Source: Betaproteobacteria bacterium
GTDB taxonomy: Bacteria > Pseudomonadota > Gammaproteobacteria > Burkholderiales > Usitatibacteraceae
Assembly: GCA_016711875.1 (NCBI GenBank)
Contig: JADJSD010000003.1
Location: forward strand, 372,001 to 436,000
Length of the DNA stretch: 64,000 nucleotides
Reading direction: 5' to 3'
In this document: positions 36,865 to 54,025 of the stretch, piece after piece
How the letters are laid out: every line of letters begins with the position of its first letter
Position numbering within the stretch: position 1 is the first letter of the stretch
Notes under the pieces: model-generated
What the model was told of the DNA's origin: nothing
What the model saw: the letters and a program-made list of their open reading frames with translations, nothing else
The model's database searches: none
Made by a program: the position numbers and the translations under genes

Positions 36865-39800
36865 GGCTTGCCCAGTCGTCCCGCCAGCAGGGCCTCGATC
36901 TCGCGGTCGCTCAGCGCGGCGACGGCTTCGGTGCCCAGCACCTCGGCGCGCGGGGCCGCGACGGGGGCCGCGACCGGAGCGCCCGCCGGCGCGAATCGCA
37001 CGAGCAGGAAATCGGCCAGCGCGTCGATGGTGGGATGGTCGAAGAGCAGCGTCGCCGGCAGCGGCTTGTCGAGTTGCAGGCTCGCGCCGAGCTGGTTGCG
37101 CAGCTGGACGGCCATCAGCGAGTCGAAACCCATGTCCATGAGGCGCGCGCTGCGCGCGGGCGGCTCGGTGGGGTCCAGGCGCAGGATGCGCATCACGGCC
37201 TCGCGGACGAGCTCGCGCAGCAGGTCGATGCGATCGGCGGGCAGGCTCTCGAGAAGCTGCCGACGCAGCGCCTCGGAGCGATCAGCGACGGCCTCGCGGG
37301 CGGGCCCGCGGACTGCGCCTTCGGTGCCCGCATCATCCTCCACCGTCAAAGGGGCGGCCCCAGGTACGCGCGCGACGATGACGTGCTGCCCGAGGTCGGA
37401 GGCCGGCGAGCCCGGCTCCGGCGAGGCGACCGCGTCCTCGAACCCGGCTTCGCGAAGGGCGCGCACCCAGGTCTCGGGCGCGAGGAGCGGGTTGTCGGTG
37501 CGCAGGTCGTCGGCGAAGTGCTGCCAGCCTTCGATGAGGCCGGTGGTCATGTCGAACCACGCGAGGTGCACGGTCGATTCGACCAGCAGGAGCATTCCGC
37601 CGGGCGCGAGCGCCGCGCGCAGCCGCGCGATCGCCGCGCGCACGTCCCGGCTCGCGTGCAAGGCGTTGGCCGCGACCACGAGGTCGACGCTTCCCGGCGC
37701 GATCCCCTGCCCGACGAAATCGCGCTCGAGGTCGAGTTCCGCGAACTCGACGAATGGATAGGCGGTGAATTCCTCGCGCGCCCTCCCGAAGAAGAACGAC
37801 GAGAGGTCGGTGAAGCGATAGCGCGTGCGCCCCGGCGGCAGGTGCCGCAGGAGCGCGGACGTCGTGCCCCCCGTGCCGGCGCCGATCTCCATCACGCGGA
37901 TCGCACGCGACCCGCGGGCGCTCGCGAAGGTCCCGGCGGCGGCGCCCGCGAGGTCGTTGATGTAGCGCATCATCGACGAGCCGCGGTACAGCCCGTCGGC
38001 GATGGCGAAATCGCCGCCCGGGAAAAGCGTCTCGAGCGGGCTCAGGGCCCCCGAGAGCACCTGGGGCAGCAGCGAACCGCAATGGCGCAGGTAGGCGAGC
38101 AGCGGCGCGTTGCCGGCGAGCAGGGTCTCGGCCTCCGCCCAGATCTGCGGAAGATCCGGGTCCGCCAGGGCGGCCGGACTCTCGAACGATTCCCCGTCGG
38201 CCCGCAGCGCGCCAGCCTCGCACAGGCGGTCGAGCCAGCGGCGCAGCAGGTGGCGGTAGCTCTCCGGGGCCCCGAGCCGCTCGCGGATTTCTTCGAGCGT
38301 CGCGCGCTCGCCGGCGCGCGCGAAGATCCCCGCGCCCCGGAGCACCGAGGCCGCATGGGCGGCCGTCAGGCGGGCGAGGCAATCCCATTTCGCGGGATAC
38401 CCCGAGACGTCGACGCCGATCGGCGCACGCGAGGACTGCAGGGCGAGCGTCGCCTTCACGGACTTCCATTCCTGGTCCGCGTCACTGCCGGTCGTCGGGC
38501 AAGTTGCCCAGTCGGCCCAATGCCGCTTTCGCTGGAACGGATAGGCCGGCACCGACACCACGCGGCGGGCGTGGGGCGCGTCGAAGCCCCGCCAGTCGAC
38601 CTGCGCGCCGGCCGCATAGAGTTGCTGCAGCGTGTCGAGGATCACGTCCCAGTCGTCCTCGCCACGCCGCAGCGACGGCAGCCACGTGCCCTTGCCGCCC
38701 AGGCAAGCCGCGCCCATGCCGACGAGTACGGGATGGGGGCCGATCTCCAGAAAATGCGTGATGCCCAGGCCCGCGAGCGCCTCGACCGACTGGGCGAAGC
38801 GCACCGGCTCGCGCAGGTGGTCTCGCCAGTACGACGGGCTCCCGACGAGATCCAGGCCGGCGGGCGCGCCGGTCCGGTTCGACACGAAGCTCACGCGCGG
38901 CTCGCTGAAGCGAACGCCGCCGATGGCGCGCTCGAACGGCCCCAGCGCCGGTTCCATCAGGGCGGAGTGCGAGGCGTACGCGACGCGCAGCCGGGAGACG
39001 CGCGTTCCCTTCGACTCGAAGTGGGCGCAGGCCGCGTCGACCGCGCCGAGCGGGCCGCTCACCACCACCTGCTCGGGCCCGTTGAAGGCGGCGATGCCTG
39101 CCCCGTTCGCCGCCGCGGCGAGCCAGGCCCCGACCTCGTCGGGCGAGGCGAAGATCGTCGCCATGCCGCCGCCGGCCCCCAATGCGTCGACGGCGCGTGT
39201 GCGCTCGACCACGATGCGCAGCGCGTCGGGCAGCGAGAGGATGCCCGCGGCGTGCGCCGCCGCATATTCGCCCAGGCTGTGTCCCAGCACGGCGTCCGGC
39301 ACGATTCCCCACGAGCGCCACAGCGCCGCGAGCGCGATCTCCACCGCGACGAGCGCCGGCTGGCCGTGGCGGTTCTGGTGGATCGGCGCCTCCTCGTCGC
39401 CCGGGGCGTCGATGAGCTCGCGCAATGGGCGCCCCAGCATCGGATCGAGGATGGCGGCGGCCTCGTCGAGCGCGGCGCGGAAGACGGGCGAGCGATCGTA
39501 AAGCCCGCACGCCATGCCGACCGACTGCGCGCCGCCACCGGTGAAAAGGAAGCCGATGGCCGGGCGACCCGACGACTCGCCTTGCACCAGAACGCGGCCC
39601 GGCCGCGATTTCGCGGCCGCCTCGAGCGCCTCGGCGACGGACGCGGCCGTCGCCCCACGCACCGAAAGCCGGTGCGGGAAATGGGACCGTCCCGTGTTCG
39701 CGGTGAAAGCGATGTCCGCGAGGGAAGAACCGTCCTCGCGCAGGCGCTCCGCGAACGCGGCCGCCTGCCGGGCGAGCGCCTGCGGGTCGCGAGCCGATAG

Positions 39801-41242
39801 GGCCAGCACGTGCTGCGGCCGGTCGATCGCGAAGGGCGGTGCGGGCGGCACGGGCGGCGCCTCGACGATCACGTGCGCGTTCGTGCCGCTGAACCCGAAG
39901 GAACTCACGCCCGCCAGCCGCCGTCCGTCGATGGGCTCCCACGTCGTGCGCACCGTCGGCACGGTGACCGGGTGGCGGGCCCAGTCGATGTGGGGGCTGG
40001 GCGTGGCGAGGTGCAGGTGCGGCGGGATCTCGCCGTGCTCCATCGCGACGATCACCTTGAGCACCCCGGCGACGCCGGCGGCCGCTTCGAGATGGCCGAT
40101 GTTGGTCTTGATCGAGCCCAGGGCCACGGGGCGGCCCGGCTCGCGTCCCGGCGCCAACGCCGCGGCGAGTGCCTGCACCTCGATGGGGTCGCCCAGCGGC
40201 GTACCGGTGCCGTGGGTCTCGACGTAGCCGACCTGCGCGGGCGCGACCCCCGCCGAATCCAGCGCCGCGCGGATCACGTCCTCCTGCGCCGGGCCGTTGG
40301 GGGCCGTGAGCCCGCTGCTGCGCCCGTCCTGGTTGATGGCGCTACCGCGCAGCACCGCGCGGACGCGCTCGGCCGATCCGCAATCGCGCAGCCGCTTGAG
40401 AACGACGATGCCGCACCCCTCCCCGCGGACGTATCCGTCGGCGGCGGCGTCGAACGTCTTGCAGCGCCCGTCGCGGGCCATCATGTTCGCCTTGGAGAAA
40501 TTGATGTTCAGCTCGGGCGACAGGATGAGGTTGACGCCCCCGGCGAGGGCCAGGTCGCACTCGCCGGCACGCAGGCTCTGGATCGCCAGGTGCAGCGCCA
40601 CCAGCGACGACGAGCAGGCCGTGTCCACGGAGACGCTCGGTCCGCGAAGGCCCAGGAAGTACGAAAGCCGGCCGGTGAGCACGCTGCCCGCCGTGCCGGT
40701 GCTGAAATACGGGTCGATGCGCTCCGGATGCGCAAAGAGCAGGCGCGCGTAGTCGCTGTTGCACACGCCCATGAAGAACCCGGTCGGCGTGCCGGCGAGC
40801 CCGTTCGGCGCGATGCCCGCGTCCTCGAGCGCATGCCAGGCGGTTTCGAGCGTTATGCGCTGCTGAGGGTCGAGGGCCTCGGCCTCGCGCGGCGAAATGC
40901 CGAAGAACTCCGCGTCGAATCGGTCCACCTCGTCGAGGAAGCCGCCGTGGCGCGTGGTCATCTTGCCGGGCGCATCCGGATCGTCGTCGTGGAGCGCGGC
41001 GAGGTCCCAGCGGCTCGGCGGGATTGCGGTGATCGCGTCGCGTCCGGCGACAAGCAGGTCCCAAAGGCCCGCGAGGTCCTTCACGCCTCCGGGCATGCGC
41101 AAGCCCGCGCCCACGACCGCGATGGGCTCCCGCGCCGCCGACTCCGCCGCGGACAGTCGCTGCCGCAACTCGCGGATCTCGAGCAGCGCGCGCTTGACGG
41201 GCGTGAGGTCGTCGGCGCCGGTGGCGGGGGTGGGGGTGGGGT

Positions 41243-41246
<4 letters not shown>
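36861..41246 (-). CDS. Type I PKS module 3: KS-AT-cMT-ACP, no ketoreductase
   Basis: The 1461-residue protein starts at 41246 (MNPTPTP), chosen for the four-base overlap with the upstream stop. A coiled-coil docking segment (about 15-40) precedes a KS with DTACSSSL, ETHGTGT and KTNIGH. The AT has GHSLGE and YASH (codons 38967-38978). The C-methyltransferase has EIGAGTGGTT and ANALHAS. The ACP has GFDSLMAVQL. There is no KR, DH or ER, so the beta-ketone should persist. YASH is the usual methylmalonyl signature, though GHSLG (not GHSQG) makes the call mixed. With a functional cMT, an alpha-methyl or gem-dimethyl beta-keto unit is possible. The C-terminus ends in LSDREIEALL, a putative docking helix for module 4. 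Confidence 0.93.
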
Positions 41247-47786
<6,540 letters not shown>

Positions 47787-47790
<4 letters not shown>

Positions 47791-50700
47791 GTCTTCCGGG
47801 GCCTCATCGCGCGAAGCGCCTGGGCCGCGTCGTCGTCGCTACCCGCCGCCACCCAGTTGAGTCGCTGCAGGAGGTCCGCGCCCGTGACGGCGGGCGCATC
47901 GGGCCCCGTGGGCGCCGCGGCTGGCTGTCTTGCCGCTTGACCCGGGGCGGCGGCATCGTTCCCCGCGAGGTGCTCGGCCAGCGCCTCGACGGTCGGGTAG
48001 TTCCACACGAGCGTGGCGGGAAGGGAACGCCCCAGCGCGGTCTCGAGGCGATTGCGGAGTTCCATCGCCATGAGGGAATTCAACCCGAGGGTACCCAGCG
48101 CCTTTCGCGGATCGAGGCGAGCGGGCAGGATCTTCAGCACCCGGCCCACGCACTCGCGCACGATCGGCTCGACGAGCTGGCGGCGCCTCGCCGGCGCGGC
48201 CTGCGAGAGCTCCGCGGCGAGTCCGGCCTTGTCCGCGGCCGGGGCGGCCTCGGCCATGAGTTCGCGAAAGAGCGCGAACGCGCGCCCGGCGCGCGCCCGC
48301 CCGAACGCCGCCCAGTCCATGGGCAGCACGACGACGATCGGCGAGGGCTGCGCGCACAGGTGCGAGAACAGGGCGGCCCCGGCCGCCGGTGCGATGCGAC
48401 TGAGACCCTGGCGCTCCATCTCCCCGACGAGGCCCTCGCCGGCCGCGCTCGCCACGAGGCCGGTTTCCTCCCAGCGCCCCCACGCGATGGAGAGCGCCGG
48501 CAGGCCGCGCGCCCGCCGGTCGAGCGCCAGCGCATCGAGGCCCGCGTTGGCCGCGGCGTAATTGGCGTCGCCTCCCTGGAGCAGGAACGAGCCGATCGAC
48601 GAGAACATCACGAAGTGATCGAGGTCCGGAAGCAGGCGATCGAGATTTCGGGCCGCCGCGAGCTTGGACTGCAGCACCGAATCGAACGCCGCGCTGTCCA
48701 TGGTGCTCGCGAGGCGATTGGCCTGCGTGCCCGCCGCGTGTATCACGCCGCGGATCGGCGGCCACGCCTGCGCGCGGTAGTCGTCGAGGAAAGCCTTCAA
48801 TTGCACTGCGTCGCCGGCATCGACGGCCGCGAGGTGCACGGCGAGGCCGGCCGCCTCGAGGTCGCGCACCGTCCGGATGCGCCGGCCCTCCGGCGTGTCG
48901 GGTGCCGTCCCTTCCCAGGTTTCCCTCGGCGGCATGGGTGTGCGTCCGAGAAGCACGACGCGGCGGGCGCCATGCGCGGCCATGTCGCGGACGATGTGCG
49001 GCGCGAGGACGCCCAAGCCACCGGTCACGAGATAGGCCGCGTCCGGGCGCCATGCCACGGGCGGGAGCGCCCCGGCACCCGGATCGCGCGCCAGGCGCAG
49101 CGCATGGCGCCGCGAGCCCCGAAGGGCGACCTGATCCTCGCCGTCGGCCGCGCCCAGGTGCCGCGCGAGCGGCGCACCGCTGTCGGCGAGGCTCGCGTCC
49201 GGGTCGAGATCGACCAGTCCGCCCCAAAGTTCCGGATGCTCCTCGCCGATGGCCCTCGCCGCCCCCCACAGGGCGGCCTGGTCCTCATGGACACGATGCG
49301 TCGGGACATCGCGAATGGACTGGCCACCGCGTGTAACGAACCACAGGCGGGGGCGCGGGGATTCTCCATCCCCCGGCAGGGCCTGAAGGACCTGGAGGGG
49401 GAGATACTCGACGCCGGGACCGTCGTCCGCGAGCACCAGAAGGCCGCCAGGAGGCTCGGCGAAATCTGACAAGGCCTGCAGTTGGTCGGCCGGCAGGAAA
49501 CGCGTCTCCGATCCGGCCCGGGCAAGGGCCTGCGCCAGTTCCTTGCCCGCATCGGGATCGCGCGACACCACGACCCACGGGGCCCCGCCCGCGCCGGTAG
49601 GCGCGGACACCGGCTCGCAGGGAAGCCACTGCAGGCGATGGAGCCAGCCTTTCGATACGTCGTCGGGGCGGAGCTTCGCCGCACGAGCGCCGGAAGCGGC
49701 TGCCCCCGGGAGGGCTGCATCCACCCAGAGACGTTCGCGCTGCCACGGGTAGGAAGGCAAGTCCACGGGGCACCCGCCAGCGGGCAGGACTTTGCCCCAA
49801 TCGAGCGGGAATCCGGCTGCCCACAGACCGCCCTGCGCCGCGAGCAAGGTGGCGACTTCCGACTGTTCGCGTCGCCCGCAGATCAGGGTGGCGACTTCGC
49901 GCGAAGCGGCCTGCGCGGTTTGCTGGATGAAGGGGAGAAGCACCGGGTGCGGGCCGAGCTCCACGAAAATGGTCACGCCCTCGCCCACGAGCTGCTCGAC
50001 AGGCCCGCGCAGCATCACCGCCTGGCGCAGGTTGCGAGCCCAGTAGCCCGCATCGAGCTCGGCGCCTTCCACCTGCCGGCCCAGCACGGTGGAGTGCATG
50101 GGAATGCTCACGGCAGAAGGCACCATGCCCGCGAGTTCCGTCGCGAGTTCGGCCGCATGCGGGTCCATCTGGGGGCTGTGCGAGGCGACGTTCACCTTGA
50201 CGAGGCGGCAGAAGACGCCCTCCTGCCCGAGCTCCTCGAGCACGGCCTTGACCGCCTCGGGCTCGCCCGAAATCACGCTGGCGCGCGGGCTGTAGTCACC
50301 GGCGACGTCGATCCGGTCCTCGCGGCCGGCCAGGCGCTTGCGCGCCTCCGCCATCGTCAGTTCGACCAGCGCCATCGCCCCGCGACCGGCGCTGCGGTTC
50401 ATGAGCGCGCTTCGCCGGCACACGATCTGCATGGCGCGCCCCAGGTCGATGGCGCCGGCCACGCACGCCGCCGCGACCTCGCCCAGGCTGTGCCCCGCGA
50501 GCGCATCGGGTTCGATGCCCTTCGAACGGAGCAGCTCGGCGTACGCGATGGCGAGCGCGACCAGGATCGGCTGGATCACGTCGATCCGATCCAGGAGGTA
50601 GCCCGGCTGCCCCGGATCGAGCGCGAGCTGCTCCACGATCGACCACTCGATCCACGGCCGCGCCGCGCGATCGCAGGCCTCGAGCGCGGCGCGGAACACC

Positions 50701-52388
50701 GGCTCACGCGCCATCAGCTCCCGTCCCATGCCGTTCCACTGGGCGCCCTGCCCGGGCGCTACGAAGGCGACCTTGGCCCGTCCCGATTCCGGCGCGATGC
50801 CTTCCGCCGACGCCGCCTCGCCCGATGCGTAGGCCCGCAACGCCTGCACCATGGCCGGCACGTCCGCGGCGACGAACGCGGCGCGGTGCGACAGCGCCGT
50901 CCGGCGGGTCGCGGCGGACCAGCACAAGTCGCGAAGGGCGGGGGCGTCGGGCGATGCCAGGAGGTCCGCGTGGCGCGCGGCCAGCGCACGCAGCGCCTCG
51001 GGACTGCGGGCCGAGAGCGGCAGGATCAACGGCTGCCCTTGCGGCACGGGCACGTCGACGAGCGGTCCCGCCGCCGGCGCTTCCTCCATGACGATGTGCG
51101 CGTTGGTCCCCGCGATGCCGAAGGCGCTGACCCCCGCGACGCGAGGTTCCGGGCCTCTGGGCCATGGCGCGCCCTGGCGCGCGATCTCGAGGGGCAAGCC
51201 ACTCCACGCGATCGCGGGATTCAACTCGCGGCAATGCAGGCTCGCCGGGATCGTCCCGTGGTGCAGGGCGAGCGCGGCCTTGATGAGGCCGGCGACGCCG
51301 GCCGCCCCTTCCGTGTGCCCGATATTGGTCTTGACCGAGCCCACGCGGGCCCGGGAGCCGTCCGTGCGACCCTCGCCCAGCACGGCCCCGAGCGCCGTGA
51401 GTTCCACCGGGTCCCCGGCGCGGGTGCCGGTGCCGTGCGCCTCGGCGTATCCCACGCGGGCGGGGGCGATCCCCGCATCACGGTACGCGCGCCGCAGCAG
51501 GTCCTCCTGGCCAACGCGGCTGGGCGTCCCCATGGAACCGCTGCTGCGCCCGTCGTTGTTGATCGCGCCGCCGCGGATCACGGCGTAGATGCGATCGCCG
51601 TCGGCGAGGGCCTGCTCGAGCGGCTTGAGGACCACGAGGGCTGCGCCCTCGCTGCGCACGTAGCCGTCGCCCGCGGCATCGCCGAACTTGCAGCGGCCGT
51701 CCGGCGCCATCATGCGACTCTGCGAATAGGCGACGTGGACGTGCGGCTGCAGGATCACGTTGACGCCACCGGCCAGCGCGAGGCTGCAGTCGCCGCGGCG
51801 GATGGCGCTCGCCGCGAGGTGCACGGCGACCAGCGACGAGGAGCAGGCCGTGTCCAGCGTGAGACTCGGGCCATGCAGCCCGAGGCAGTACGACAGGCGG
51901 CCCGAGGTCGCGTAGCGGCCGCTGCCGGTGGTCATCTGGAAATCGACGCCTTCCGGGTCGGCGAAAAGCCGCCCTTCGAAATCAGACAGCCATTGGCCGA
52001 TGTACACGCCCGTGTCGCTGCCTTCGAGGCGGGCGGCATCCTGCCCCGCATCCTCGAGCGCTTCCCAGGCCGTCTCGAGCGCGAGGCGCTGCTGCGGATC
52101 GAGGCGCTCGGCCTCGCGCGGCGAGATGCCGAAGAACAAGGCGTCGAATTCCTCGATTTTCTCGAGGAACCCGCCCCAGCGGGTCATGATTCGGCCTGGC
52201 GTGGCCGGCCGCGGATCGTAGAAGCGCGCGAGGTCGACCCGATCGGCCGGAATCTCGCCGATGGCATCGCGCCCCTCGGCGAGCAACCGCCAGAAGCTCG
52301 CTGCATCGACGACGCCGCCGGGCAGGCGGCAGCCGATGCCCACGATCGCGACCGCGGAGCGATCCCGGGGCGGATAGCTCGCCGTCAA
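47787..52388 (-). CDS. Type I PKS module 1: KS-AT-KR-ACP (first PKS module)
   Basis: The 1533-residue protein begins with TTG at 52388, supported by a GGAGG seven bases upstream; no ATG precedes the KS. The KS (about 12-435) has Cys182 in DTACSSSL, His318 in EAHGTGT and His358 in KTNIGH, so it can condense. An insert around 132-156 (WLSDFEG...) resembles KSs that accept pre-formed acyl starters. The AT (about 540-840) has GQGAQW, GHSLGE with Ser634, and VASH at 734-737 (neither a clear malonyl nor methylmalonyl motif). A KR with NYAAAN lacks a clear LDD. The ACP has GLNSLMAMEL. It lacks a loading AT/ACP, AMP-ligase or GNAT domain, so the starter must come in trans. Expected output is a beta-hydroxy unit. 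Confidence 0.93.
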
Positions 52389-53161
52389 GCCCCGGCCTCC
52401 GACGCGAGGGGCGCCACCGGCATCGCGCGGAGCGTCTCGGCAATGTCCGCCAGCAACTCGTCGCGCTTCGCCTCGAGATAGAAATGGCCGCCCGCGAAGG
52501 TGCGCGCGCGGAAAGCCGCACCGGTTTCACCCCGCCAGGCGTCCAGATGTTCGGGCGGATTGAGACTGTCCTCGGCGCCACCGTAGGCCGTCACCGGGCA
52601 AGGAAGCGGCGAACGCCCGTGCGGCCGATAGGTCTCGAGCGCGTGAATGTCCGCCCTCAAGCTGGGCAGCAGCAGGTCCATGAGTTCCGGCTCGGCGAGC
52701 ACCTCGGCCGGGATCCCGCCATAGCGGCGGAGCAATTCGGAGACGAAGTCGGCATCCGACAGCGCATGCAACGGCGGCTCGGTATCCGGCACGCGCGGCC
52801 CGCGCCGCCCGGACATGAACAGGTGGGCTGGGACCGGCGCGCCGCGTTGCACGAGTTCATGGGCGAGCGCGAAGGCGATCATCGATCCCATGCTGTGCCC
52901 GAAGAACGCGTAGGGCCGGTCAAGCTGCGGAAGGACCGACGGTAGCAGCCCCTCCACGATCGCCGGAATGCTGCGCAGGGCGGGCTCGCGAAACCGGTTG
53001 GCGCGTCCCGGCAGCTGGATCGCGCAGACCTCGACCTGCCCGGGAAGCCCCCGATGCCAGAGTCGGTACGCCGCAGCGCCGCCGCCCGCATGGGCGAAGC
53101 AGAACAGCCGCACCGAGGCCTGCGGGTTCGGGCTGAAGCTCTGCAGCCATGTGTCGCTCAT
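52385..53161 (-). CDS. Type II (external) thioesterase
   Basis: The 258-residue enzyme belongs to the stand-alone thioesterases that clear wrong or stalled acyl groups from carrier domains. It has the early FCFAHAGGGAA motif, the GHSMG elbow with Ser90, a distal Asp region around PVTAYGGAEDS and the GGHFYL histidine, in the usual order and length. The start at 53161 is supported by GGAGA five bases upstream. It is the first gene of the operon, and its stop overlaps the TTG start of the first PKS gene. It is more likely an editing enzyme than the releasing one, since TEIIs rarely release final product, but release cannot be excluded because no integrated TE exists. Confidence 0.93.
   Translation of the reverse strand: MSDTWLQSFSPNPQASVRLFCFAHAGGGAAAYRLWHRGLPGQVEVCAIQLPGRANRFREPALRSIPAIVEGLLPSVLPQLDRPYAFFGHSMGSMIAFALAHELVQRGAPVPAHLFMSGRRGPRVPDTEPPLHALSDADFVSELLRRYGGIPAEVLAEPELMDLLLPSLRADIHALETYRPHGRSPLPCPVTAYGGAEDSLNPPEHLDAWRGETGAAFRARTFAGGHFYLEAKRDELLADIAETLRAMPVAPLASEAGA
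52396..52400 (-). promoter_or_regulatory. Ribosome binding site deciding the TTG start of PKS module 1
   Basis: GGAGG on the minus strand lies seven bases upstream of a TTG codon whose next bases overlap the thioesterase stop (TTGA). It is the strongest Shine-Dalgarno match near this junction, and there is no ATG or GTG before the KS begins, so translation from TTG is the best explanation. Confidence 0.75.
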
Positions 53162-53545
53162 CGGGTCTCCAGCTTGGGGTCCGCACGCCAACCCTGCCCG
53201 ACGCGCCAACCCGCGATCTCGGCCAATGGACTAACGCACGCACCGGTGCGTGGGCTGGGCCGGAAGCCGTGATTCCATACGGATGGACGTGGGGGCCTTG
53301 TCGACAGGGTCGGCGGCCGCTCTTGAAATCGTGTCTGATTGTAACCAGCCGCCCGGGACTTCCGTCGCCCCGTTTGCGTTCGACGCATTGCACCGGTAAT
53401 CGGCCCGCAACCCACCGCAAGGACCCCTGGGCGCCGGCTTGCGACGCATTCGCAATGGCGTTCCAGCCCCTTCGGAGCGGGACCCGCAAGTCACTGGAAT
53501 ATCACGCTTTTTCTTTCGCCAGGACACAGGAGCTAACATCGCGGA
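53162..53545. promoter_or_regulatory. Divergent intergenic control region of the PKS-NRPS operon
   Basis: These 384 bases hold no convincing gene and separate the operon (leftward) from the epimerase-like gene (rightward), so both promoters should be here. A TACAAT (minus strand, 53338-53343) could be a -10 box for the operon, but no good -35 box sits 16-18 bases upstream. Sequence features include the 16-bp palindrome at 53237-53252, an inverted repeat TTGCGA-N5-TCGCAA at 53439-53455, and two copies of CGACGCATT (53381-53389 and 53442-53450). The stretch is visibly less GC-biased near 53320-53345 and 53490-53520. Confidence 0.65.
53237..53252. promoter_or_regulatory. Perfect 16-bp palindrome upstream of the PKS-NRPS operon
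   Basis: CACGCACC followed by GGTGCGTG is a perfect 8+8 palindrome about 75 bases upstream of the thioesterase start codon. It could be a dimeric regulator's operator or, in RNA, a stem in the leader. No regulator gene is adjacent to test the idea. Confidence 0.45.
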
Positions 53546-54022
53546 ATGACTATCCGCCCCTTCCGTGTCCTCGGTCTCCAGCAGATCGCCCTCGGCAACC
53601 TCGACAAGGCGCGCCTGCGGCGTCTCTGGGTCGACATGCTGGGGCTTCCCGTCATCGGCGACTTCCGCAGCGAACGCGAGAACGTGGACGAGGACATCCT
53701 CGCCCTCGGCTCGGGTCCGGGGCAGGTCGAGGTGGACCTGATGGCCCCGCTGGATCCCGCCAAGAAGCCGGCGGTGCACGAAACGCCCCTCAACCACGTT
53801 GGCCTGTGGATCGATGACCTGCCCGCGGCGGTCGAATGGCTCACGGCGCAGGGCGTGCGCTTCGCCCCGGGCGGCATCCGCCGCGGCGCGGCGGGCCACG
53901 ACATCTGCTTCCTGCACCCCAAGGCGAACGACGCGTTCCCGATCGCGGGGGAAGGCGTGCTGATCGAACTCGTGCAGGCCCCGCCCGCGGTCGTCGCCGC
54001 GCTCGCCCCGCCCGGCCCGTAG
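53546..54022 (+). CDS. VOC-family protein, probable methylmalonyl-CoA epimerase
   Basis: The 158-residue protein has the two-half vicinal-oxygen-chelate fold and matches the epimerase group. The second metal His is in NHVGLWIDDL, HPKAND lies near the end, and a terminal GVLIELVQ carries the metal Glu. The usual first-strand metal His appears as Gln (LQQIAL, about residue 12), so activity is not assured. Methylmalonyl-CoA epimerase interconverts the S and R isomers that link propionyl-CoA carboxylase to the mutase, and it lies beside those genes. A GGAG-containing sequence precedes the ATG at a rather long distance. Its stop is only three bases from the stop of the convergent pccA gene. Confidence 0.72.
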   Translation: MTIRPFRVLGLQQIALGNLDKARLRRLWVDMLGLPVIGDFRSERENVDEDILALGSGPGQVEVDLMAPLDPAKKPAVHETPLNHVGLWIDDLPAAVEWLTAQGVRFAPGGIRRGAAGHDICFLHPKANDAFPIAGEGVLIELVQAPPAVVAALAPPGP

Positions 54023-54025
54023 GCC

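Noticed and set aside
52385..53161. The type II thioesterase as the chain-releasing TE
   Set aside because: Its position and sequence are those of an editing TEII; release is possible but less likely than by the downstream hydrolases.
53237..53252. A lux box
   Set aside because: The palindrome is shorter and its sequence does not match the lux-box consensus; no LuxR/LuxI pair is present.
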